Assembly: GCA_937930275.1 (NCBI GenBank)
Contig: CALGLM010000362.1
Span: forward strand, 1 to 33,032
DNA: 33,032 nt
Source of the DNA: an uncultured Ignavibacteria bacterium
Lineage (GTDB): Bacteria > Bacteroidota > Ignavibacteria > Ignavibacteriales > Melioribacteraceae
Direction of reading: 5' to 3'
Shown: piece after piece, positions 26,479 to 33,032 of the stretch
How positions within the stretch are numbered: the first letter of the stretch is position 1
Layout of the letters: each line of letters begins with the position of its first letter
Made by a program: the position numbers and the translations under genes
The notes under the pieces: generated by a model
The model's database searches: none
The model's input: only the letters and a program-made list of their open reading frames with translations
What the model was told of the DNA's origin: nothing

Positions 26479-29070
26479 ATGAGAAATTTGTACAAGTTTT
26501 TTATCCTATTCTTATTCATTTCTAACTTAGTATTTTCTCAAGTTAAAGAACAAATTTTTATATTAAACTCATATCATCCCGATTTTCGATGGACTTTGAT
26601 GGAAGTATCAGGTATTAGAAGTGCATTTTTGTATAGTAAGTATAAAGGTCCATTATATGTTGAATATCTTGATACAAAAAATTTTGATTATTTTGAAAAC
26701 GAATCTATATACCATGACTTGTTTAAGAAAAAATATAAAAACTTTGATTTCAAAGTTGTAATTACCACGGATAATGATGCATTTAATTTTGTAAAAAAAT
26801 ATAAAAATGAGCTATTTGCAAAATCATATGTGGTTTTTTGCGGGGTTAACGGTTTAACAGAAGATATGATTCCCGATAAAAAGTATTTTACCGGAATAAA
26901 AGAGCAGATGGATTATAAATCCAATATTGAATTAATTTTAAAATTATTTCCCGAAACAAAAGAAATTGTATCATTTTTTGATATTACAATTTCGGGAAAA
27001 TTAATTATGGATGATTATAATAATGCAGCCGAAAAGTATAAAAACAGAGTACAATTTAGAAATATAATAAATCCGAGTTTAGAAGAATTAAAAATTGAGG
27101 TAAGCAAGCTAAACAAAGGGCAAGTTTTATTGTTGGGGGAACTTGGGCAAGATAGGCTGGGCGATGTTTATAATCACCAGTTTTTAGCCGAAACTTTATC
27201 TAAAGAATCAAAAGTACCGGTTTTCGGTATGGTACAAGATATGCTACGTAGGGGTATTATAGGAGGTAGGTTGTTAAATCCGTTCTTACACGGTAGAATA
27301 GCCGGTTTAATGGCAATGAAACTTATTAACGGTGCCCAAATTGAAGATCTAAAGGTTGTTGAAAGCAATACTGAAATTTATTATTTTGATTACGAAGAGT
27401 TGGCAAAATACAATATTGATGAATCTATTTTGCCAACACCTAACAGATTAGTAAACAAACCAAATTCTGTGTGGGAATCAAATAAGCAGTTATTATCGCG
27501 TGTTTTAATTGGATTTTCTATTTTGTTGGTTCTTATCTTTATTTTAGCATTTGTAATATTTACCCGTAGAAAAGCCGAAAGAGAAATGACAAAAGCTAAA
27601 GAGTATATTGAAAGGATTTTGTCATCATTAACTGATTGTATTTGGAGCGTTGACTTAGATAAAAACTTGATTACTACAAATTCTTTCTTTTCAACAGTAC
27701 TTGAGCAAATTTATGGTTATAGTTATGAAGAATTTAAAAATGATCCAAACTTATGGAAAGATGTAGTATTACCCGAAGATAGGGAAATTTTGTTGGATAA
27801 TTATCAAGAATTAATTACGGGAAAGTCCAATAGTGCTAACTTTACGTTTAGGATAATAACCAAATCGGGTGAAATAAGATGGATTGAGCAGAGTATATCC
27901 ATTAGTGATACTGAAAACGGAGGTAAAAGATTTGACGGTATTGCAAAAAATGTAACGGAACGAATAAATCAACAAAATGCATTAGTCAGATATTCAAAAG
28001 CTATTGAGCAGAGTCCAATTTCTATTATTATTACCGATACGCAAGGTACAATAGAATATGTTAATCCAAATTTTGAAAAAATTACGGGATATACATTTGA
28101 TGAAGTTAAGGGAAAAAATCCTAAGATTTTAAAATCAGGTTATACGAGCAAAGAAGTTTACAAAAACTTATGGGATACGATTACAAGCGGCAACGATTGG
28201 AAGGGAGAGCTTTATAATAAAAGAAAGAACGGTGAGTACTTTTGGGAGATTGCCGCTATTTCACCCATAAAAAATGATAGAGGAAAAATTACTAATTATG
28301 TTGCCGTTAAAGAAGATATTACCCATATAAAGGAGGTTGAAACACAATTACTTGCTGCAAAAGAAAGAGCCGAAAAAGCAGACAGGTTAAAAGATGAATT
28401 TTTGGCGCAGATGTCACACGAAATTAGAACCCCTATAAATGCTATTTTAAGCTTTTCCGGACTTTTAAAAGAAGAACTGGAAGATAAAATTGAAGATGAT
28501 TTAAAAATGGCATTTAATATTATGGCTCGCGCCGGTAAAAGAATTATTAGAACTGTCGATTTAATACTTAATATGGCTGAACTGCAAACCGGTTATTTTA
28601 AACCGACTTTTGAATTAGTAAATATTAAAAATAAATTAGATGAATGTATAGAATTTGATTTTCATCAATTAGTAAGAGATAAAAATTTAGACTTATATTT
28701 TAATTATAATTCAGATTGCGAAAATGTTATATTAGATGAGTATTCTTTTGAAGTAATAATTAAAAATTTGATTGATAATGCAATTAAATACACTTTTAAA
28801 GGGTATGTAGAAGTTAATGTTTTTGATTATAGCGAAAACGATTTGGCAGTAGAAGTTAAAGATACAGGTATTGGGATGTCCGAAGAATATGTATCTAACC
28901 TATTTGAACCTTTTAGTCAAGAAGAGCAGGGGTATACAAGAAGATTTGAAGGGAATGGGTTGGGGTTAGCATTGATAAAAAAATATACCGATTTAAATAA
29001 TGCCAAAATTACCGTAAGCAGTAAAAAGGGGGAAGGAAGTTGTTTTACGGTTTATTTAAGAAAAAATTAG
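26479..29070 (+). CDS. Sensor histidine kinase with periplasmic ABC-substrate-binding-like domain and two PAS domains
   Basis: An 863-residue membrane kinase. It has a signal peptide (1-20), a periplasmic domain (about 22-320) with the look of the ABC substrate-binding-like sensor family (IFILNSYHPDFRWT at 26-39, FTGIKEQMDY, VPVFGM), a membrane helix (about 341-362), and PAS domains at about 372-495 and 502-620 (second with ITGYTFDEVKGKNPKILKSG). HisKA follows with His647 in MSHEIRTP, then HATPase (N-box NLIDNAIKYT at 763-772, DTGIGM at 795-800, GNGLGLAL at 825-832). It is a complete kinase but has no receiver domain, and no response regulator gene is adjacent, so its partner lies elsewhere. 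The ligand is unknown; a small periplasmic solute is likely. It is followed at 14 nt by the Rieske gene. Confidence 0.92.
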   Translation: MRNLYKFFILFLFISNLVFSQVKEQIFILNSYHPDFRWTLMEVSGIRSAFLYSKYKGPLYVEYLDTKNFDYFENESIYHDLFKKKYKNFDFKVVITTDNDAFNFVKKYKNELFAKSYVVFCGVNGLTEDMIPDKKYFTGIKEQMDYKSNIELILKLFPETKEIVSFFDITISGKLIMDDYNNAAEKYKNRVQFRNIINPSLEELKIEVSKLNKGQVLLLGELGQDRLGDVYNHQFLAETLSKESKVPVFGMVQDMLRRGIIGGRLLNPFLHGRIAGLMAMKLINGAQIEDLKVVESNTEIYYFDYEELAKYNIDESILPTPNRLVNKPNSVWESNKQLLSRVLIGFSILLVLIFILAFVIFTRRKAEREMTKAKEYIERILSSLTDCIWSVDLDKNLITTNSFFSTVLEQIYGYSYEEFKNDPNLWKDVVLPEDREILLDNYQELITGKSNSANFTFRIITKSGEIRWIEQSISISDTENGGKRFDGIAKNVTERINQQNALVRYSKAIEQSPISIIITDTQGTIEYVNPNFEKITGYTFDEVKGKNPKILKSGYTSKEVYKNLWDTITSGNDWKGELYNKRKNGEYFWEIAAISPIKNDRGKITNYVAVKEDITHIKEVETQLLAAKERAEKADRLKDEFLAQMSHEIRTPINAILSFSGLLKEELEDKIEDDLKMAFNIMARAGKRIIRTVDLILNMAELQTGYFKPTFELVNIKNKLDECIEFDFHQLVRDKNLDLYFNYNSDCENVILDEYSFEVIIKNLIDNAIKYTFKGYVEVNVFDYSENDLAVEVKDTGIGMSEEYVSNLFEPFSQEEQGYTRRFEGNGLGLALIKKYTDLNNAKITVSSKKGEGSCFTVYLRKN

Positions 29071-29084
29071 TGAAGGGATTGTAA

Positions 29085-29429
29085 ATGGTTTTTAATAACA
29101 TTCCGGAAGGATTTTCTTTTGTTTGTGATATTGACGACTTAAAAGAAAATAGAGGAAAAAAGTTTTTAATTGACGATGAAGAAATTGCGGTTTTTTATGT
29201 AAACGGAAAATATTTTGCTACTTCAAATATGTGTCCTCACCAGCACGCTCGAATTATATTTGACGGTTTTATAGAAGAAAATAAAGTAATATGTCCTGCC
29301 CATGGCTGGGAATTTGATTTGGAAACAGGAAAACAGCCCGGAGGAAGAAAAGGTCTTAGAGTATTTGAGACATTTGTTTCGGAAAAAAAACTGTTTGTTA
29401 AGGTTGTTCCTCAAACATTTAATTGGTAA
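29085..29429 (+). CDS. Rieske [2Fe-2S] ferredoxin-like protein
   Basis: A 114-residue soluble protein with one complete Rieske cluster site: Cys50-x-His52 and Cys70-x-x-His73, separated by 17 residues (CPHQH and CPAHGWEFD). The small size and lack of a membrane anchor point to a ferredoxin like those serving oxygenases or the NirD-type subunit rather than a respiratory-complex Rieske protein. The redox partner is not evident. It stands between the sensor kinase and queG with short spacings (14 and 3 nt), so co-transcription is likely. Confidence 0.9.
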   Translation: MVFNNIPEGFSFVCDIDDLKENRGKKFLIDDEEIAVFYVNGKYFATSNMCPHQHARIIFDGFIEENKVICPAHGWEFDLETGKQPGGRKGLRVFETFVSEKKLFVKVVPQTFNW

Positions 29430-29432
29430 ATT

Positions 29433-30368
29433 TTGAGCTTATCATCCGATTATATTAGTGAATTAGCTAAGGATACAGGATTTGATTTAGTAGGATTTAG
29501 CAAGTATAGGCTGCTAAAACAGGAAGTTATATATTTAAATGATTGGTTAAGCAAAGGCTACAACGGTAATATGAAATATCTGAATAATAATTTGGATAAA
29601 AGAGAAGATGTGGGAAAAATATTACGTGGATGTAAATCGATTATTTCATTAGGATTAAATTATTATAGCGGTGAAAAATATTCTCAAAAACCGGATAAGT
29701 TTAAGGTTAGTCGTTATGCATGGGGTAAAGATTACCACTTTGTTATTTGGGACATGTTAGATTTACTAATAAAAAAGATTAAAGAAACGGTTTTTGATTT
29801 TGAAGCAGTATATTATGTAGATACGGGTCCAGTGATGGATAAGGTTTGGGCTTTAAATTCCGGTTTAGGGTGGATGGGAAAAAATACAAATATAATTAAT
29901 AAAAAAATAGGTAGTTGGTTTTTTATTGGTAATATAATTTGCAATTCGGAAATTGATAATTATAGTAATAAGATTGGAGATTTTTGCGGTAATTGTACTA
30001 AATGTATTGATAACTGTCCCACTAATGCATTATTAGGCAATTATGAAATAAACGCTTCCAGGTGTATATCATATCTAAATATTGAAAATAAAGGAGAAAT
30101 TCCTGATGAGTTTAAAGGAAAATTAAAGAATTGGCTTTTAGGTTGTGATATTTGTCAAGAAGTATGCCCATGGAACATAAAATTTTCTGTAAATACAAAG
30201 CAATTAAACTTTATTGAGGGAAAAAATGTTGAATTTTCGGAAGATGATTTTAAAAATTTAGAACCTTCAGAATTTAAGAAAAAGTTTAAGGAAAGCCCAA
30301 TATTACGTCCAAAATTAAAAGGAATAATGAGGAATATTGAGTTTCTGAAAAAAATTGAAACTTTTTGA
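29433..30368 (+). CDS. queG: Epoxyqueuosine reductase
   Basis: A 311-residue cobalamin- and iron-sulphur-dependent enzyme that reduces epoxyqueuosine to queuosine in tRNA, the last step of Q synthesis. The likely catalytic Asp130 sits in YVDTGPVMDK, and SGLGWMGKNTN follows. Two [4Fe-4S] sites are complete: C185, C188, C191, C195 and C211, C238, C241, C245. It starts at TTG, 3 nt after the Rieske gene. It is shorter than the E. coli protein because it lacks the extra C-terminal HEAT-like part; short forms are common. Confidence 0.95.
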   Translation: MSLSSDYISELAKDTGFDLVGFSKYRLLKQEVIYLNDWLSKGYNGNMKYLNNNLDKREDVGKILRGCKSIISLGLNYYSGEKYSQKPDKFKVSRYAWGKDYHFVIWDMLDLLIKKIKETVFDFEAVYYVDTGPVMDKVWALNSGLGWMGKNTNIINKKIGSWFFIGNIICNSEIDNYSNKIGDFCGNCTKCIDNCPTNALLGNYEINASRCISYLNIENKGEIPDEFKGKLKNWLLGCDICQEVCPWNIKFSVNTKQLNFIEGKNVEFSEDDFKNLEPSEFKKKFKESPILRPKLKGIMRNIEFLKKIETF

Positions 30369-30413
30369 TTAGTTTTGAATCAAATTGTTAATTAATATTA
30401 AAACGGAGATATA

Positions 30414-31364
30414 ATGAATAATTTTCATCACAAAGTAGCAATAATCGGAAGCGGTCCGGCAGGACTAACTGCCGCAATTTATACTGCGAGAGCAAATTTA
30501 AGTCCGATTGTTTTTGAAGGAATACAACCGGGCGGACAGTTAACCATTACAACTGAAGTTGAAAACTTTCCTGGCTTTGAACACGGAATTCAGGGACCTG
30601 AATTAATGGACGTAATGCGGAAGCAAGCACAAAGATTTGGTGCGGATTGCCAATTTAAAGAAGTTGAAGAAGTCAATTTTTCGCAATATCCATATGTATT
30701 AAAATCGGGTAGTGAAATTCACACGGCTGATTCTGTAATTATTGCAACCGGTGCATCCGCAAAATTATTAGGAATTGATTCTGAGAAGGAATACATGGGT
30801 TACGGAGTTTCCGCTTGTGCAACTTGTGACGGATTTTTCTTTAGAAATCTAAAAGTAATGATAGTCGGTGGCGGTGATACGGCAATGGAAGAAGCAAATT
30901 ACCTAACAAGATTTGCAAGTGAAGTGACGATTGTTCACAGACGAGAAGAATTTAGAGCTTCCAAAATAATGATTGATAGAACAAAAAATAATCCTAAAAT
31001 TAAATTTGCATTAAATTCGGTTATAGAAGAAATTAAAGGGAAAACCGAAGGAAATAGAAAAATGGTCTCCTCGGTTGTTTTAAAAGATACTAAAACAGGC
31101 GAATTAAGAGAACAACAAGTTGACGGAATTTTTATTGCGATAGGTCATCAGCCAAATACTAAAATTTTTGAAGGTAAACTTGAAACATTCGAAAACGGAT
31201 ATTTAAAAGTTAAACCGGGTTCGACAAATACAAGTCTTGAAGGCGTATTTGCAGCCGGTGATGTTGCAGACCACACTTATCGCCAAGCAATTACTGCTGC
31301 CGGTAGCGGATGTATGGCAGCTTTAGATGCCCAAAGGTATTTGGAATCCAAAGGAATAGAATAA
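30414..31364 (+). CDS. trxB: Thioredoxin-disulfide reductase
   Basis: A 316-residue FAD enzyme that reduces thioredoxin with NADPH. It has the FAD motif [13 protein letters not shown] (11-23), the redox-active CATC (Cys135, Cys138), the NADPH motif [10 protein letters not shown] (152-161), the HRREEFRAS phosphate-binding stretch, and a C-terminal FAD contact [14 protein letters not shown]. Length and motif order are normal. A CGGAGA ribosome site precedes the ATG. An intrinsic terminator follows, closing the unit that began with the kinase. Confidence 0.97.
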   Translation: MNNFHHKVAIIGSGPAGLTAAIYTARANLSPIVFEGIQPGGQLTITTEVENFPGFEHGIQGPELMDVMRKQAQRFGADCQFKEVEEVNFSQYPYVLKSGSEIHTADSVIIATGASAKLLGIDSEKEYMGYGVSACATCDGFFFRNLKVMIVGGGDTAMEEANYLTRFASEVTIVHRREEFRASKIMIDRTKNNPKIKFALNSVIEEIKGKTEGNRKMVSSVVLKDTKTGELREQQVDGIFIAIGHQPNTKIFEGKLETFENGYLKVKPGSTNTSLEGVFAAGDVADHTYRQAITAAGSGCMAALDAQRYLESKGIE

Positions 31365-31388
31365 TATTTTTAATACACAATTTATTTT

Positions 31389-31426
31389 AACGAGTTCTTT
31401 GACAAAAAGAACTCGTTTTTTATTTT
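31389..31426 (+). terminator. Intrinsic terminator after trxB
   Basis: A perfect 12-bp stem AACGAGTTCTTT (31389-31400) / AAAGAACTCGTT (31406-31417) with a 5-nt loop and a T-rich tail (31418-31426). Confidence 0.9.
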
Positions 31427-31438
31427 AAATAGTTCCGA

Positions 31439-31468
31439 TTAATTTATTTGATAATAAATTAATTTTTT
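31439..31468 (+). terminator. Second, AT-only terminator-like hairpin
   Basis: TTAATTTATT (31439-31448) pairs perfectly with AATAAATTAA (31453-31462) around TGAT and is followed by six Ts (31463-31468). It could be a back-up to the strong terminator just upstream. All-AT stems are weak and could be chance here. Confidence 0.35.
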
Positions 31469-31570
31469 GTTATTATTATATTCTTTTTAAATTATTATTT
31501 TGTAAAAAGTTAACAATTTACTTAATTAGCGGTTTAAGTAAAAATCATTTTGTATGGATTAGTTAAACTT

Positions 31571-32254
31571 ATGATTACCGAAAATTTGAAGTATCTTGAA
31601 GATATTATACAAAAAAAATGTATTGAGATCGGTAGAAATAGAGATGATATTACGGTAATAGCCGTATCAAAAAATAATCCTATTGGTTCAATATTGGAAG
31701 TTGCTAATTACGGTTATTTAAATTTTGGTGAAAACAAAGCTCAAGAGTTAAGAGACAAAGCTGAAGAACTAATTGAAAAAAATATAAATTGGCATTATAT
31801 CGGTCATTTACAAACCAATAAAGTTAAATATATTATTAAGCATGCAAAGTATATTCACTCTGTCGAATCGTTTGAATTAGCGGATGAAATAAATAAGAGA
31901 GCATTCAGTATTAATAAAATTCAACCGGTTTTTATTGAATGTAATATTTCTGCAGAAGAAAGCAAATTTGGCTTACAAGATACCGATTCGATTTTCAAGT
32001 TAGCAGAATATATAAGTTTAAAAGAAAATTTAAAGCTTGAAGGTTTAATGACGATGGCTCCTTATACGGATAACGAGGAATTAATTCGTTATACTTTTAG
32101 AGGATTAAAAAAAGTTTTTGATAAGCTGAATAATAACGGATATAACCTGACTGAATTAAGTATGGGGATGACAAATGATTTTTTGATTGCTTTGGAAGAA
32201 GGGGCTACAATGTTAAGAATAGGAACTGCCATTTTTGGCGAGAGAATATATTGA
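31571..32254 (+). CDS. YggS-family pyridoxal phosphate homeostasis protein
   Basis: A 227-residue PLP-binding protein of the YggS/PLPBP family, which buffers free pyridoxal phosphate and has no known catalytic reaction. The PLP lysine is Lys34 in VIAVSKNN; NFGENKAQEL, WHYIGHLQTNK and the closing LSMGMTNDF and LRIGTAIFGER are family hallmarks. I chose the ATG at 31571 over the in-frame TTG at 31550 because the family N-terminus (MITENLKYLEDIIQKKC) begins there. It is followed 7 nt later by the DivIVA-like gene; YggS genes often sit beside division genes. Confidence 0.94.
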   Translation: MITENLKYLEDIIQKKCIEIGRNRDDITVIAVSKNNPIGSILEVANYGYLNFGENKAQELRDKAEELIEKNINWHYIGHLQTNKVKYIIKHAKYIHSVESFELADEINKRAFSINKIQPVFIECNISAEESKFGLQDTDSIFKLAEYISLKENLKLEGLMTMAPYTDNEELIRYTFRGLKKVFDKLNNNGYNLTELSMGMTNDFLIALEEGATMLRIGTAIFGERIY

Positions 32255-32261
32255 AGGTAAT

Positions 32262-32792
32262 ATGAAACTTAGTGTATTAAATATAAAAAATCAAGAATTC
32301 AATACTTCTATAAAAGGTTATAATAAAGAAGAAGTTACCGCTTTTTTAGAACGAATTGCCGAAGAATTTGAACTTTTACAAACAGAAAATGATAGGCTTA
32401 AAAAAGAAAATGATGTTTTTAAGGAACAGAACAAAAAGTACCGAAAAATGGAAGAACATTTGCAAAATACTTTAGTTTCTGCTCAAGAAACTTCATCTAA
32501 AGCGGTTGAATCAGCAAAAAAACAAACTGCTTTAATTATTAGAGAAGCGGAACTACGTGCAAATCAAATTGTTGAAAAAGCTAAATCTGATGCCAATTTA
32601 ATTCGAGAAGCCGTAATTAGATTACGTGAAGAAAAAAATACTTTATTGGCAAAATTAAAAGCGATTGTAGAAACACAGGCAAGCTTATTAGAAGGTAATA
32701 ATATTGAGCATGAAATTAAAACCGATTCGTACGAAAGAAATACAAATAAAAGTGAAATAAACGTTGATAGTATATTGGAGAAATTAGTATGA
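32262..32792 (+). CDS. DivIVA-domain coiled-coil protein
   Basis: A 176-residue protein with the DivIVA N-terminal membrane-targeting pattern (VLNIKNQEFNTSIKGYNKEE at 5-24, then VTAFLERIAEEFE) and a long coiled coil (about 30-145). The ATG at 32262 is preferred over the in-frame ATG at 32235 because the domain begins there and AAGG precedes it. DivIVA proteins gather at curved membrane and organise poles or septa; they are best known in Gram-positives. The order yggS-divIVA is like that in Gram-positive division clusters, but the usual sepF and ylmH neighbours are replaced by a purine phosphorylase gene, which overlaps its stop by 4 nt. Confidence 0.88.
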   Translation: MKLSVLNIKNQEFNTSIKGYNKEEVTAFLERIAEEFELLQTENDRLKKENDVFKEQNKKYRKMEEHLQNTLVSAQETSSKAVESAKKQTALIIREAELRANQIVEKAKSDANLIREAVIRLREEKNTLLAKLKAIVETQASLLEGNNIEHEIKTDSYERNTNKSEINVDSILEKLV

Positions 32793-33032
32793 GTAAGTTA
32801 ATTGAAAAGATAAACAATACTGTTGAAGTAATTAGAAAGTACACTGATAAAACTTATGAAATAGGAATTGTACTTGGTACCGGTTTAGGGGGATTAGTAA
32901 GAGAAATTGAAATAGAGTATGAAATAAATTATGCTGATTTACCTCATTTCCCATTAAGTACCGTTGAATCTCATTCGGGTAAATTAATTTTAGGAACACT
33001 TGCAGGCAAAAATGTTTTTGTAATGCAAGGGC
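32789..33032 (+). CDS. Purine nucleoside phosphorylase, N-terminal part (cut by window end)
   Basis: The first 81 codons of a protein beginning MSKLIEKINNTVEVIRKYTD. IGIVLGTGLGGLVREIE (28-44) and LPHFPLSTVESHSGKL match the phosphate-binding N-terminus of trimeric (PNP/MTAP-family) purine nucleoside phosphorylases, which split purine nucleosides with phosphate for salvage. The start ATG overlaps the DivIVA-like stop (ATGA). The rest lies beyond the window, so completeness and inosine/guanosine specificity cannot be judged. Confidence 0.88.
   Translation, partial: MSKLIEKINNTVEVIRKYTDKTYEIGIVLGTGLGGLVREIEIEYEINYADLPHFPLSTVESHSGKLILGTLAGKNVFVMQG

Overview
The window is AT-rich chromosomal DNA of a diderm bacterium. 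The sequence most resembles the Bacteroidota/Ignavibacteriota (FCB) group: lipoproteins are frequent, the SLBB/Wzc exopolysaccharide machinery has the form common there, and the 33 kb is nearly all coding. This placement is inferred from gene content and protein style, not from a marker-gene tree. About a quarter of the genes start at TTG. There is one tRNA gene, and I saw no rRNA, CRISPR array, prophage or intact insertion sequence.

Layout. (1) 162-3944, plus strand: a large sensor-input/ATP-grasp/nucleotidyltransferase fusion protein, followed 3 nt later by a HisH-like glutamine amidotransferase that has lost its whole catalytic triad. This pair is the most unusual item in the window. A 12-bp-stem terminator separates it from the next block. 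(2) 12157 down to 4061, minus strand: a run of eleven housekeeping genes (psd, pssA, purS, purQ, tatA, gatA, sucD, ndk, a NUDIX hydrolase, namZ, a lipoprotein) with tiny gaps or 4-nt overlaps. It covers phosphatidylethanolamine synthesis, purine synthesis, protein export, tRNA amidation, the TCA cycle, nucleotide balance and peptidoglycan recycling. (3) 12313-22419, plus strand: ybaB, recR, a methyltransferase, two related lipoproteins (the second apparently starting at ATT), ftsX, and then an exopolysaccharide assembly and export module. That module has two SLBB proteins, a Wzc-type tyrosine autokinase, a second Wzz-like chain-length protein without a kinase, and a UDP-glucuronate decarboxylase. 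(4) 23494 down to 22451, minus: a serine beta-lactamase-family hydrolase. (5) 25556 down to 23604, minus: groES-groEL, with a perfect CIRCE operator overlapping a good sigma-70-type promoter and a strong terminator after groEL. (6) 25617-26478: the only long gene-poor stretch. It holds an imperfect 150-bp inverted-repeat element and tRNA-Arg(CCU). (7) 26479-31364, plus: a hybrid-looking sensor histidine kinase with a periplasmic solute-binding-like domain, a Rieske ferredoxin, queG and trxB, closed by a terminator. (8) 31571-33032, plus: a YggS-type PLP protein, a DivIVA-like coiled-coil protein, and the start of a purine nucleoside phosphorylase that runs off the window.

How the parts fit. 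Most of the window is core metabolism and cell-envelope biology. The envelope genes (psd/pssA, namZ, tatA, ftsX, Wzc/SLBB/Wzz, DivIVA-like, lipoproteins) are the recurring theme. The exopolysaccharide block has assembly and export parts and one sugar-nucleotide enzyme, but no glycosyltransferase, flippase or polymerase within view. The candidates for something undescribed are the fusion protein with its dead HisH-like partner, the tandem lipoproteins between a methyltransferase and ftsX, and the orphan sensor kinase.
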